Origin: an uncultured Aquimarina sp.
GTDB lineage: Bacteria; Bacteroidota; Bacteroidia; Flavobacteriales; Flavobacteriaceae
NCBI GenBank assembly: GCA_947498815.1
Contig: CANMLU010000007.1
Coordinates: 62,001 to 126,000 of the forward strand
DNA length: 64,000 bases
Direction of reading: 5' to 3'
The notes beneath the pieces were generated by a model. It had not been told where the DNA came from, ran no database searches, and saw only the letters and a program-made list of their open reading frames with translations. This document shows positions 1 through 8,136 of the stretch, one piece after another; position 1 is the first letter of the stretch; every line of letters begins with the position of its first letter. Both the position numbers and the translations under genes were made by a program.

Positions 1-483
1 TTCAAAATTGGTAAAATTGGCATCGGTACCCACAATATCAATAATGAACTTACCCGCATCATTAATTTTAAAGGCATAGGTCCCAAACGCTCTGATTTCT
101 ACTAATCCAAAACGATCATCATTAAGAGTAATTGGGTTTTTGGTACCCCATTTTTCATCAGTGAACAGATGTGTATTTACAAAATATACTTCGGCTTTAA
201 AAGGGCTATTAAATCCATATTTCCACCCTTTTAATGTAGTTAAAATGGGAAGATTTTTCGTGTTCAACGTATAGGTGCCAGGTGTAAATACATCGGCAAG
301 TTGCCCTTCGTTTATAAAAACTGCAGTTTGCCCTTCGCGTACAATAAGCTTTGCCTCGTTTTTAATCTCATTTTGATACCGTTCAAATCGATGTACTATG
401 GTGTCGTCTGTATGATCTAACCATTCTATGATATCAATAAACTCATTACTAAGTTTATTTTTTATTTCGTCAAAAATTCCCAT
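1..483 (-). CDS. SPFH-domain protein (virion-core-like family), 3' part outside window
   Basis: This is the first 161 codons of a gene running off the left edge; the ATG is at 481-483. The visible part begins MGIFDEIKNKL and continues through VREGQTAVFINEGQLADVF, GTYTL and LKGWKYGFNSPFKAEVYF. These are hallmarks of the bacterial SPFH (band 7) family often annotated as virion core protein (YdjI-like). There is no signal peptide or membrane helix at the N terminus, as is usual for this cytosolic subgroup. Members often carry a C-terminal zinc-ribbon or GYF-type tail, which cannot be seen here. The function is poorly defined in the family. It is probably unrelated to the peptide modules that follow. 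Confidence 0.8.
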   Translation of the reverse strand, partial: MGIFDEIKNKLSNEFIDIIEWLDHTDDTIVHRFERYQNEIKNEAKLIVREGQTAVFINEGQLADVFTPGTYTLNTKNLPILTTLKGWKYGFNSPFKAEVYFVNTHLFTDEKWGTKNPITLNDDRFGLVEIRAFGTYAFKINDAGKFIIDIVGTDANFTNFE

Positions 484-586
484 TATAGTCTGTTTATAAA
501 TTTGTGTCCTAAAGCTACAAAATAGAATGATTGAAGAAAAATTAATTTTTGGCTTAATAGAAATTGCATATTCTAAAGAATGACAT

Positions 587-621
587 AAAAATACTTCGAA
601 GGATTTTCCTTCGAAGTATTT
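587..621 (-). terminator. Rho-independent terminator for the 670-2610 operon
   Basis: A 14-bp perfect stem (aaatacttcgaagg / ccttcgaagtattt) has a short A/T loop and, read on the minus strand, a T-rich tail. It sits about 50 bp after the stop of the cysteine-rich peptide gene and closes that minus-strand operon. Confidence 0.7.
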
Positions 622-669
622 AGGGATCACAATGTATATGACCCATGCAGAGAGATATTGTTATGGTAT

Positions 670-879
670 TTATGAAGGGAAACAGAAGCATCGGCCTCCC
701 ATCCATTCGCCACCCGTAAGTCCACATCTACCAGGACCACTACCACAGCATATTTGATGACCTCTTCGGCAAGCAATACCAATGGGTAAGTCAAGAGCAA
801 ACCCTTTTCCGGTAATTGATTTTTGTTCTTCTTTCTTGAGTACTTTGGTGTTTTCTAGTTTTAAAATGTTTTTTAACAT
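670..879 (-). CDS. Small Cys-rich secreted peptide with GG-type leader
   Basis: The product has 69 residues. Residues 1-26 look like a Bacteroidota natural-product leader: a hydrophobic/charged stretch, then KKEEQKSITGKG, where the usual GG processing site is G-K-G. Residues 27-69 hold six cysteines at 37, 44, 45, 52, 64 and 66 (spacing C-x6-CC-x6-C-x11-C-x-C) plus many glycines, which suggests a disulfide-knotted or otherwise modified secreted peptide. The gene lies 46 bp after the lipoprotein gene at 926-1756 on the same strand and is followed by a strong terminator, so it is probably the last gene of that operon. No peptidase-type exporter is nearby. The class (bacteriocin-like, signal or structural) cannot be decided from sequence. 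Confidence 0.72.
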   Translation of the reverse strand: MLKNILKLENTKVLKKEEQKSITGKGFALDLPIGIACRRGHQICCGSGPGRCGLTGGEWMGGRCFCFPS

Positions 880-925
880 GATTTCTGTTTTTTTATAATT
901 AATTAAACGATTGGGATAACCGGGA

Positions 926-1756
926 TTAGTACTTCGTGTACAATAAATATCCCCCGAATCTATGATTTGTATTACCCGATAGTGAGGTTACACTTGTTTT
1001 TCGGTATCGTTTCGAAGCAAAAGTTTTTCGGTATATTCTACAAGTAAGAGGTGACACATGAAGTGTTTTTTTGGTCTTATAATTTCCAAAGACATTTTTA
1101 TAATAGGTTCTCACCCGAAGTGTACTGCTAGAATTACAATTAGTAATTTCTAATTCGACTCTTTTACATTTGGTGCCCCCAGGTTTTCCAGAACTATATA
1201 ATGTTGTACCTGCCGATCCTGCTTTATAATTATTATAAATGCGATAATAGTTCCCGGATTGATTATAGGTGCCATAATTTGCAGACCCTACACAATAACT
1301 TCCTTCAAACTTTTGCAATACCTGTGGGGTTTTAGAAATAAGAACAGCACTGTGTTTTTCTATACTCTTTCTTTGATTTGCTTTGGCCTTAATTTTGGGA
1401 TCTTCTTCGATAACCAAAAGATCATTGGGTACTTCGACATTTTCTTTGGTTAATGCAAGAAAGATTTCTAATGTACTTAGGTCTTTTAGTGTTCCTAAAC
1501 CGTTAAAGTGTTCTGTATCACCACTCGCTTCAAGAACAACGCCATCTTCTTCACTTTTAAAAATTAAGTCAATATCATTGTCTATTTTGATAGTGGCAAG
1601 GACTTTAGGAGTGAAAAGAACTTCTTCTATATCTGTTTCTGATTGGATTGGTGTTGGCTCTTCTTCTGGACTACAAGAATAAAAGAGGAGTGAAGTCAAA
1701 AGAAACAAAAGACCAATCTCTTTTAATTTAATGTTGGATATGATTGTATTTTTCAT
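926..1756 (-). CDS. Lipoprotein, module A paralogue 1
   Basis: A 276-aa lipoprotein: a hydrophobic signal ends in a lipobox at Cys28, followed by acidic residues (SPEEE) like the surface-export signal of Bacteroidota lipoproteins. Two domains are visible. The N-terminal domain (about 45-125) includes EIFLALTKENVEVPNDLL. The Cys-containing C-terminal domain (about 150-276) is rich in Tyr/Lys/Arg, with RTYYKNVFGNYK and FASKRYRK and an aromatic end (GYLLYTKY). The next gene upstream (1783-2610) is a full-length paralogue 26 bp away, so this is a tandem duplication. I do not recognise the family. It is probably cell-surface and co-transcribed with the Cys-rich peptide downstream. Confidence 0.8.
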   Translation of the reverse strand: MKNTIISNIKLKEIGLLFLLTSLLFYSCSPEEEPTPIQSETDIEEVLFTPKVLATIKIDNDIDLIFKSEEDGVVLEASGDTEHFNGLGTLKDLSTLEIFLALTKENVEVPNDLLVIEEDPKIKAKANQRKSIEKHSAVLISKTPQVLQKFEGSYCVGSANYGTYNQSGNYYRIYNNYKAGSAGTTLYSSGKPGGTKCKRVELEITNCNSSSTLRVRTYYKNVFGNYKTKKTLHVSPLTCRIYRKTFASKRYRKTSVTSLSGNTNHRFGGYLLYTKY

Positions 1757-1782
1757 GATTATTAGTTTTAAATGAATATGGT

Positions 1783-2610
1783 TTAATAATTTCTAAATAA
1801 TAAATAACCCCCAAATCGATGTCCGGCTTGACCAGTAGCACTAACATTAATTCTTCTATATCGTTTAGACGCGTATGTTTTGCTCCAGAATTTGGCGGTG
1901 TTTGGAGAAATGCTAATGGTATTTTGATGCTTGTAATTGTTAAACACATTTTTATAGTATGTTCTAGCTTTTAATGTTTTGCTATTGCTACAATTAGAAA
2001 GCCATAGGTTTACTGTTTTACATTTGTTGGCCCCACTTTTCCAGGAGCTATAAATGGTAGTTCCATTACCTCCGGCCAAATAATTTTTATAGGTACGATA
2101 AAATTGGCCATAAGCATCTGTATTATAGTACCCCGGATTTCCAGAACAATGTGCCGAATTTGCGGGTGCTTTAATATCTGATAACGACAATTTTGATTCT
2201 ATTTTTGCAGCATGTTTTTGAATAGTACCCCTTTGCAATGCTTCACTCTTAAGTTTTTGATCGTCTTCTAAACGAATAAGATCTTCTGGAACGAGTACAT
2301 TGTTGTTTGTTAAGGCCAAAAAGCGCCCTAGCAGACTTAATTTTTCTAGTGCTCCCAATCCGTTAAAGGCTCCTTCTTCTCCAATGGCTTCAAAGACGAT
2401 TCCGTTTTCTTCACTTCTAAACATAATTTCTAGTGTATTAGACACCTGTAAAGTGGCCAAAGTTTTTGGTTGTAACGAGATTTCTTCTACTTCAGATGCC
2501 TCTTCGTTTTGAGGTACTGTCTCTTCTTCGACATTACATGAAACGCCTAATATGAGCGTTAATATCGTGACCGCAATTATGCTTGTTTTTAATTTAAATA
2601 ACTTTTTCAT
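1783..2610 (-). CDS. Lipoprotein, module A paralogue 2, first gene of operon
   Basis: A 275-aa paralogue of the neighbouring lipoprotein. The lipobox Cys is residue 25 (LGVSC), followed by an acidic NVEEE stretch. The same two-domain layout is present: an N-terminal domain with GRFLALTNNNVLVPEDLI and a C-terminal domain with RTYYKNVFNNYK, YASKRYRR and the ending FGGYLLFRNY. Conserved cysteines (HCSGNPGYY, ANKCK, SNCSNS) could form disulfides outside the cytoplasm. It is transcribed divergently from the TPR-AraC regulator at 2922. The shared 311-bp region carries a 21-bp-spaced direct repeat and a perfect 19-bp palindrome, so this gene is the best target candidate for that regulator. The molecular role is unknown. 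Confidence 0.8.
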   Translation of the reverse strand: MKKLFKLKTSIIAVTILTLILGVSCNVEEETVPQNEEASEVEEISLQPKTLATLQVSNTLEIMFRSEENGIVFEAIGEEGAFNGLGALEKLSLLGRFLALTNNNVLVPEDLIRLEDDQKLKSEALQRGTIQKHAAKIESKLSLSDIKAPANSAHCSGNPGYYNTDAYGQFYRTYKNYLAGGNGTTIYSSWKSGANKCKTVNLWLSNCSNSKTLKARTYYKNVFNNYKHQNTISISPNTAKFWSKTYASKRYRRINVSATGQAGHRFGGYLLFRNY

Positions 2611-2700
2611 TTTGATTTAGTTTTAAGATTAACATGATTTAATTTTTTGTGTGCACAAGGCAAATTTAAGCTGCTTATTTGCTTGAAAACAAGTGGTATA

Positions 2701-2753
2701 TATCGAAATTCATGAAATCAGTATCGAAATTCATTGAATTTCGATACTGATTT
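2701..2753. promoter_or_regulatory. Putative operator of module A (21-bp-spaced repeats plus palindrome)
   Basis: TCGAAATTC occurs at 2703-2711 and again at 2724-2732, exactly 21 bp or two helical turns apart. An inverted copy GAATTTCGA follows at 2736-2744. The right half is a perfect inverted repeat with 19-bp arms (2715-2733 and 2735-2753) around a single T. It lies between the divergent lipoprotein operon (ATG at 2610) and the TPR-AraC gene (2922). The same repeat and spacing recur before the paralogous regulator at 9012-9041. AraC-type proteins commonly bind direct repeats about 21 bp apart, so autoregulation is a reasonable inference. The rest of 2611-2921 shows no gene. Confidence 0.6.
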
Positions 2754-2921
2754 TTAACGAAAATTTTGAAACGATAGAGAAAACGAAATGGTAGGTTTTT
2801 TCCTACTTAAATAAGGGGTTTTTCAGGAATAATAAGGGGCTTTTTAGGAAGTGTGTTTTGTACTCAAAGCAATATCTTTATAGCATTCACAACTAGATTA
2901 TTATAAAAACTAATAGTACTC

Positions 2922-4649
2922 TTGAAACCTCAAAAAATAAATATTTCCTGTAATTTGTATAACTTCAAAATGTTGTGGGTTTGGCTATTTCTTGGTGTAC
3001 AAACTACAATAGCTCAACAAGCAAGTTTTGTGACTTCAGATTCATTGAAAACTCTTAGTTATGATAGTTTATATACATCATATCAGAACGTTATTCGAGA
3101 TACGACACAGTCTCAATTATATTTATCTGCATATTTGAACAAGGCTATTATGGATAAGGATACCGCAAAAATGGCCATGGCATATAGTACTTTGTCATAC
3201 TACATATCAAATGAGAATGAAAAGATTTCTTTATTAGATAAAGCTATTGCTATTAGTGAAAATTTAAATCATGATAAGTATCCGATTAAGGCATATTCTT
3301 TTAAAGGAGGGTATTATTATAAAAAGGGAGATTACCAACAAGCTTTAGATAATTATATAAAAGCATTAGCACATTCAGAAAAAGTAGATAATAAGACATA
3401 CATACAAATTACAAAGCATAACATAGGTTGTATTAAAACAAGGATAGGCAAACACAAAGAGGCGTTAACACTTTTTAAAGCAAGTTTTGAATATAAAAAA
3501 AGGAAGTACGCATCAAAGAAAAATTATTATTTAAAGTCATTAATCCCTTTGGCAGTATCATATCGATATAACCAAAAGTTAGATTCTGCATCTATTTATA
3601 ATAAAGAAGGAATACTACTATCTCAAGAAAATGAAAAATTACGCAATAAGTTTTATGGAGAGCTTGTTCTGAACGAAGGAATCAATTTGTTCTACAAAAA
3701 AGAATATAACCAATCTTATGATAGTATTACAAAAAGTATTTCGCTGCTTAAACATAATACGGCAAGTAGAGAAAATCACATATTAGGATCATTTTATTTA
3801 GGAAAACTTAAACTGGTTCAAAAAGACACATTATCTGCAGAGAAAGAGTTCATTGCTATGGATTCAATCGTACAAAAAGAAAAAATTGTAATGGCAGAAA
3901 CTCGAGAGGGTTATGAGTTTTTGGTAAGCTTGTATAAAGCTAAAAGAAATAAAGAACAACAATTGGTTTATGTTAATAAATTACTTCGTTTCGATAGTAT
4001 TATAAGTAAGCAGAGAACATCCCTTTCTGATCGATTGTTTAAAGAGTTTGATACTCCACTAGTATTAAAGGAAAAAGAAACCCTGATTTTGAAGTTAAAG
4101 AACAATGCTAAAAACATGAGTTTTTTGGTAAGCTTTCTAATAAGCTTGTCTTTGATTATAACAGTTTCTATGTTTTATCAATACATGAATAGAAAAAAAT
4201 ATAAGGAGAAATTTGACAGGCTTCAGAATGGGAATAAAAATGGACATATAGCTTCAAAAAAAGCATTAGGTGATATTGGTATTGCCGATGAGGTAGTAGA
4301 GCATATTCTTAATAAGCTTTCGGTTTTTGAACAAAAACAACAATTTTTAAAGAAAAACATAAGTATAACTTCTTTAGCCAAAGAAATCAATACAAATACC
4401 AGGTATTTATCCAAAGTAATTAATCATCATAAACACAAAAGTTTTACTAATTATATTAATGAATTAAGAGTGCAGTATAGTGTAGAACAGCTTAAAGAAA
4501 GCGCAACACTCAAAAATTATACAATACAAGGGGTTGCAGAAGAAATGGGATTTAATAGTGCAGAATCCTTTTCGTCTGCTTTTAAAAAGACAACAGGAAT
4601 TAAACCCTCTTATTTTATGCGAAAATTATATGCGTTAAATGCAGAATAG
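2922..4649 (+). CDS. Transmembrane TPR-AraC one-component regulator, module A
   Basis: 575 aa. The TTG start at 2922 is chosen because it aligns with the TTG at 9150 of the paralogue and gives both proteins 575 residues; an internal ATG at 2970 also aligns and remains possible. The order is: a hydrophobic signal segment (MLWVWLFLGVQTTIAQ, about 17-32), a TPR-rich extracytoplasmic domain (about 55-330, for example GDYQQALDNYIKALAHSE), one membrane helix (about 399-420) followed by basic NRKKYKEK, and a cytoplasmic AraC/XylS-type HTH (about 477-570) ending GFNSAESFSSAFKKTTGIKP. The inferred role is sensing an envelope or extracellular ligand and controlling the flanking lipoprotein and peptide genes. 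The ligand is unknown; the cognate peptide is one candidate. Confidence 0.85.
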   Translation: MKPQKINISCNLYNFKMLWVWLFLGVQTTIAQQASFVTSDSLKTLSYDSLYTSYQNVIRDTTQSQLYLSAYLNKAIMDKDTAKMAMAYSTLSYYISNENEKISLLDKAIAISENLNHDKYPIKAYSFKGGYYYKKGDYQQALDNYIKALAHSEKVDNKTYIQITKHNIGCIKTRIGKHKEALTLFKASFEYKKRKYASKKNYYLKSLIPLAVSYRYNQKLDSASIYNKEGILLSQENEKLRNKFYGELVLNEGINLFYKKEYNQSYDSITKSISLLKHNTASRENHILGSFYLGKLKLVQKDTLSAEKEFIAMDSIVQKEKIVMAETREGYEFLVSLYKAKRNKEQQLVYVNKLLRFDSIISKQRTSLSDRLFKEFDTPLVLKEKETLILKLKNNAKNMSFLVSFLISLSLIITVSMFYQYMNRKKYKEKFDRLQNGNKNGHIASKKALGDIGIADEVVEHILNKLSVFEQKQQFLKKNISITSLAKEINTNTRYLSKVINHHKHKSFTNYINELRVQYSVEQLKESATLKNYTIQGVAEEMGFNSAESFSSAFKKTTGIKPSYFMRKLYALNAE

Positions 4650-4653
4650 TGTA

Positions 4654-4677
4654 TCGCAATTCATGGAATCCTTGCGA
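4654..4677. promoter_or_regulatory. Operator-like site upstream of module A peptide
   Basis: TCGCAATTCATGGAA followed by TCCTTGCGA forms a palindrome with outer arms tcgcaa/ttgcga. It resembles the TCGAAATTCATGAA unit of the divergent operator. It begins 4 bp after the regulator stop codon and about 100 bp before the peptide ATG, so the peptide may have its own regulated promoter. The match is imperfect. Confidence 0.4.
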
Positions 4678-4756
4678 TTTTATATTGTTGATTTTAAGGG
4701 ATTTGATTTGCATTTACTGCATAATTTTATAAAGGAAAATTGTAAAAACACAGATC

Positions 4757-4963
4757 ATGAAAAATTCAAAAAACAAAAAACTAAGTCTTAAGAAACTTAA
4801 AATTGCGAAACTTGACAATGCTCATCTAGTAATAGCGGGCAGTATTATTTATAATCCAACCGGAACTGTTGATAGTGATAATCAGAGAGATTGCCCTGCT
4901 GATAGTAAAGGGTGTCCAAGTAGGGTAGATTGTACAATCACTATTATTGTAATACGGAGATGA
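4757..4963 (+). CDS. Class I lanthipeptide-like precursor peptide, module A
   Basis: 68 aa. The N terminus has the basic, leucine-patterned leader of Bacteroidota class I lanthipeptide precursors: KKLSLKKLKIAKLDN, with the L-x-L-K-K-L-x-I-x-K-L-D-N spacing. The paralogous peptide at 10994 shares it almost residue for residue. A possible processing point is IAGS near residue 29. The putative core is rich in Ser/Thr/Asp and has three cysteines (RDCPADSKGCPSRVDC), then a beta-branched hydrophobic tail ending in Arg-Arg. The gene lies 107 bp after the TPR-AraC regulator. No LanB, LanC, radical-SAM or exporter gene is in the window, so modification is uncertain. It may instead be an unmodified signal peptide. 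Confidence 0.7.
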   Translation: MKNSKNKKLSLKKLKIAKLDNAHLVIAGSIIYNPTGTVDSDNQRDCPADSKGCPSRVDCTITIIVIRR

Positions 4964-5047
4964 TGTGGTAATTAGTTAGCTTTTAAATAAATACGGGAGT
5001 AAGTTGTTCTGGTTTACAATACGATGAATTCTGTATTCTATAACTAT

Positions 5048-5067
5048 AAAATAGAATGATTGAAGAA
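5048..5067 (+). repeat. 20-bp direct repeat, right copy (left copy at 519-538)
   Basis: aaaatagaatgattgaagaa is present identically at 519-538 and 5048-5067. The two copies bracket the whole of module A: the Cys-rich peptide, both lipoproteins, the regulator and the lanthipeptide-like gene. No integrase or transposase is inside. It may be a trace of insertion or duplication, or chance in AT-rich DNA. Confidence 0.55.
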
Positions 5068-5076
5068 GATGAAAGT

Positions 5077-5240
5077 AAAAAGAGGCTGCCTAAAAAGTAA
5101 ACTCTTCTGTCATCTCGAGTACTTCAGCTGCGTTCAGTATAAACTTAGTCGAGAGATAATCATTCTTGATTATCAATACATTTCGACTCCGCTCAATGTG
5201 ACAGCTAGTTCTAAAATATGCTTTTTAGACAGCCTCTTTT
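5077..5240. repeat. MITE-like element with 20-bp terminal inverted repeats
   Basis: A 164-bp segment is bounded by aaaagaggctgcctaaaaag (5077-5096) and its inverse at 5221-5240, with one mismatch in 20. The interior contains the flavobacterial repeat theme tcgactccgctcaatgtgac in inverted arrangement with gtcatctcgagtacttcagc. It has no credible ORF; the 78-codon reading frame across it is incidental. This looks like a non-autonomous element or a large REP-type repeat. Confidence 0.65.
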
Positions 5241-5288
5241 ATTACCAAAAGAATTGGCTTCTAATAAATTTTATGATTCAATACGTTA

Positions 5289-5897
5289 CTATATAATATC
5301 AAACAAAGCACATATCTCATTATAAGTCATAGATTTATAATCTAAAACTGCTTCTTTGGTTGTTTGGGATGAAGGGATTATGACATATCTAAAACTACTA
5401 GGATCAAGATCATTGGTCTGAAATGAATAATCTTGGTTTTGATTGGTAATTCGTATTTTTATATTTCCTACCGATATCAGCGCAGACCAAGTATCGATTT
5501 GTGTTATAGCATTTGCTCCGTGAGTCAGGGTAATTGGCATCAGACTAGCTTGATTGTTTGGCCATACGGCAGTTTCGTAAGCATTTAATCGAGCATAGAC
5601 TAATACTACCGCATTATCCAGGGTTTCTTGTGTAATTTCTGGCACAGCTTTATCGTGTTCTAAAAAAAAGAACCCTTGTGAGGTAGCAGTAACTGTGTAA
5701 GAATCCGAATCCGGAGCAAACCAATCAGAAGCTATTACATTGGCATTGCCATCTTCACCGTTAGTTCCATCCAGACCAGAAACTCCCTGTTCTCCCCGAG
5801 GACCTTCTGCACCATCTTCTCCATCGCAAGATGTGTGTAATAGAAGTACTGAAAGAATAATGGTTACGCTTGTTAAAAGTTTGATTGTGATTTTCAT
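5289..5897 (-). CDS. Collagen-like repeat lipoprotein
   Basis: 202 aa from the ATG at 5897, chosen because it starts right at the signal MKITIKLL; a longer frame adds 13 unlikely residues. The lipobox Cys is residue 24 (HTSC). Immediately after it come about eight Gly-X-Y triplets (GEDGAEGPRGEQGVSGLDG and on), a short collagen-like stalk. The globular C-terminal domain (about 55-202) is of unknown fold and has no cysteine motif. Such stalked lipoproteins are common on Bacteroidota surfaces. It sits between modules A and B on the minus strand, separated from the module B lipoproteins by a hairpin, so it is probably its own unit. Function unknown. Confidence 0.78.
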   Translation of the reverse strand: MKITIKLLTSVTIILSVLLLHTSCDGEDGAEGPRGEQGVSGLDGTNGEDGNANVIASDWFAPDSDSYTVTATSQGFFFLEHDKAVPEITQETLDNAVVLVYARLNAYETAVWPNNQASLMPITLTHGANAITQIDTWSALISVGNIKIRITNQNQDYSFQTNDLDPSSFRYVIIPSSQTTKEAVLDYKSMTYNEICALFDII

Positions 5898-6016
5898 GAT
5901 TTTGAGTTTTATGTATAGCACTATATCAATACCCAAGGATTTTTGTTACCCTATTATTGCAAAATTTTGGATTGATAAAAGATTGATTTTTCAGTAAATG
6001 GGAAGGAATGATAAAA

Positions 6017-6048
6017 CCTCCTTGATCTCACCTGAGAAACAAGGAGGC
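6017..6048 (-). terminator. Terminator of module B lipoprotein operon
   Basis: A cctccttg/caaggagg stem with a 16-nt loop is followed, on the minus strand, by a short T-rich stretch. It lies just after the stop of the 6071-7432 lipoprotein gene. Confidence 0.5.
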
Positions 6049-6070
6049 TAGTTTGATTCAAGACAAATAT

Positions 6071-7432
6071 TTAATATAGGAACTGTATTTTAGTATCCTC
6101 TTCAAATATTTCGATTACCAATTTATTAGTTCCATAATTTATGGTTTGTAATCCTGTTGTTAAAGGAGGTCCAAAGTTCCAGTCAACATTATTGGTATTA
6201 CAGTTTCCTATTGGACCCGTAAATTGTATATATTGGTCTGGGGTAGAGTCTGAATAAAATGGGATACCAAGGGGGGTTCCGGTAGGGGTTTGCCATTGAA
6301 AACTATCGGCATCTTTAATACGGATACCACAAAAATTGTAGGGTATGTATCGTATGTTGTCATTAATGTAGGATTCTACCAAACTACCGGGAATTGTTAT
6401 TTGGGGTCTCCAACCATCAGGTGTGTCAATAGTTTCGTTAAAATCTACAATTAGATAGGGTCCTCCAATAGAAACGTATGGAGGTAGAGGGGATGGTTCC
6501 ACTTCTTCAGGAGTTCGTACATCTGCCATAAGATCAAACTGGTCCTTCTCCATTGCATCTTTGACACGTAAGCGGAATGATATTTTCACATTAGAGTATC
6601 CAGTAAAACTAAGAGTTCGAGTTGTGTTGGCCGGGATTTCTGTATCGCTGATCGTTCTCCATACATTATCCCAAAGATACTCTAAGTAAATTTTTGGACC
6701 ATGATACTCACCAACTGGGCATGGACTAGGATAGCATAGCGTCCAACCATTGGGTGTGGTATTATGATTATTTGAACTATTTTGAACGGATCTTGCACAT
6801 ATTTTCCCCCCCACTTCTTTTACATCATCAAATCTTTTTTCGAATCGATACCTTGGTCCATTATCACAAAAATTCGAATTATTACAATCATTTGCGAATG
6901 CACTGTAATTTTCTGGGCTTTTGTCAAGCGCTATGAATTCAGGTTCTCCAAAAGAATAACCGTTGATATTATTAGTAAAACCTTGATTATAGCAAGCAAT
7001 AGTATGTCCAACGGATATATCAGTGGGTGCCTTTGTTATGTTTCGGGCCCAGCCTTGAGGTTTAGAATGGTTTTTATTATTTGATGACGTTTTTAAAAAA
7101 GAAGGGACAGAAACTCGAGGTTCTGATAAGGCCCAAAAAATCTCTTGTTCAGAAAGTTTTGTTTTAGATGATTGGGCAAGGTTATCTAATGCCGAACAAT
7201 CGCTACAATTACCATTTTCTACTATAAAAACTCCCTTTAACCCATCACGATTAAGGTCGTAAAAAGAAATTATGTTTCCGGTACTTAGCTTTATTTCGAC
7301 GGCAGCTTTCATGTCGTCTATATCATCAATAGAAGCGGTAAGTTCTGGTTGATCAGATAGTTCATTTTTCTCACAAGAATACAGAGTAAATAGTATAGCC
7401 AATATGAGAAAACTTATTTTATTGTGATTCAT
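6071..7432 (-). CDS. Large lipoprotein, module B
   Basis: 453 aa with a lipobox Cys at residue 20 (TLYSC) followed by EKNELSD. The N-terminal domain (about 35-125), with EIFWALSEPRVSVPSFL, matches the pattern in both module A lipoproteins (EIFLALTKENVEVPNDL), so the three share a domain. The middle and C-terminal parts differ. They are rich in aromatic residues, Asn and Pro, with cysteine pairs (NCSDCS, CNNSNFC, CYPSPCPVG), and suggest one or two beta-sandwich domains. I do not recognise a family for them. It is probably the last gene of the 8865-to-6071 minus-strand lipoprotein operon divergent from the second TPR-AraC regulator. Confidence 0.75.
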   Translation of the reverse strand: MNHNKISFLILAILFTLYSCEKNELSDQPELTASIDDIDDMKAAVEIKLSTGNIISFYDLNRDGLKGVFIVENGNCSDCSALDNLAQSSKTKLSEQEIFWALSEPRVSVPSFLKTSSNNKNHSKPQGWARNITKAPTDISVGHTIACYNQGFTNNINGYSFGEPEFIALDKSPENYSAFANDCNNSNFCDNGPRYRFEKRFDDVKEVGGKICARSVQNSSNNHNTTPNGWTLCYPSPCPVGEYHGPKIYLEYLWDNVWRTISDTEIPANTTRTLSFTGYSNVKISFRLRVKDAMEKDQFDLMADVRTPEEVEPSPLPPYVSIGGPYLIVDFNETIDTPDGWRPQITIPGSLVESYINDNIRYIPYNFCGIRIKDADSFQWQTPTGTPLGIPFYSDSTPDQYIQFTGPIGNCNTNNVDWNFGPPLTTGLQTINYGTNKLVIEIFEEDTKIQFLY

Positions 7433-7595
7433 TTTTTATAGTTTTTATTAAGTTGTATGAATTTCTGTAATGATCATAGCGTTTTTAAAAAATACTCTGA
7501 TGGATGGTGTTTAAGTAATTAGTTATTACGGAAGCATAAATGGCCAATTAAATAGCCTTGAATACTTTCTAAGTTTAAAATGAGTTTTAAGATTA

Positions 7596-8102
7596 TTAAT
7601 GATTTACATTAATAATCTTCTCTTCGGTAAAATGGATTTGTGGACTAGTGCTAGGTTGATATACTTGGTAGCGCAGTCTCCATTTTATATTTTTACCAGT
7701 TATATTAGGAAACCCACCAAAATTATCCAAAGAAGTTGGAAAACTAAGTCTTACTACATTCGTTGAAAGTTCAAATGTTCCAATATTCCAATATCCATCT
7801 GAAGAATTTGAGGTTTCAATATCAATATACAATCTATATTTTCGATTGTTTTTAGGAATTGTATTTAACGCCTCTTGAGAAAGGACATAATAATACTTTT
7901 CAGAGTCAAGAGAATTTATATAGCATGAGCCATATATTCCTGAGGTTAGTACTGCTGTAAATGCTTTAGTGTTTTTCTCTTCTATGACTTCTATTTGATC
8001 AAATGCTATAGTTTCCTCAATGACCTCTTCAGATTCGTCTTTATCACAAGAGATAAAGAATAATAATCCAATAATTGGTAACACAAATAATAATTTTTTC
8101 AT
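7596..8102 (-). CDS. Small lipoprotein, module B
   Basis: 168 aa with a lipobox Cys at residue 19 (FFISC), then DKDESEE, a strong match to acidic surface-export signals. The rest is predicted mostly beta (for example YYYVLSQEALNTIPKNNRKYRLYIDIE and IKWRLRYQVYQ), ending INVNH. There are no recognisable catalytic motifs. It starts 34 bp after the stop of the PLAT-like lipoprotein gene, so the two are almost certainly co-transcribed. Function unknown; the context suggests a component of the module B surface lipoprotein set. Confidence 0.75.
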   Translation of the reverse strand: MKKLLFVLPIIGLLFFISCDKDESEEVIEETIAFDQIEVIEEKNTKAFTAVLTSGIYGSCYINSLDSEKYYYVLSQEALNTIPKNNRKYRLYIDIETSNSSDGYWNIGTFELSTNVVRLSFPTSLDNFGGFPNITGKNIKWRLRYQVYQPSTSPQIHFTEEKIINVNH

Positions 8103-8136
8103 TTTTGTATGATTTTTTATAAACTAATTTATTTTT

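Noticed and set aside
2922-4649. Regulator read as a hybrid two-component protein
   Set aside because: No HisKA, HATPase or receiver motifs occur between the membrane helix and the HTH; the link is only about 55 residues.
5060-5296. 78-codon ORF between the modules
   Set aside because: It lies mostly inside the inverted-repeat element at 5077-5240; its sequence is translated repeat DNA.
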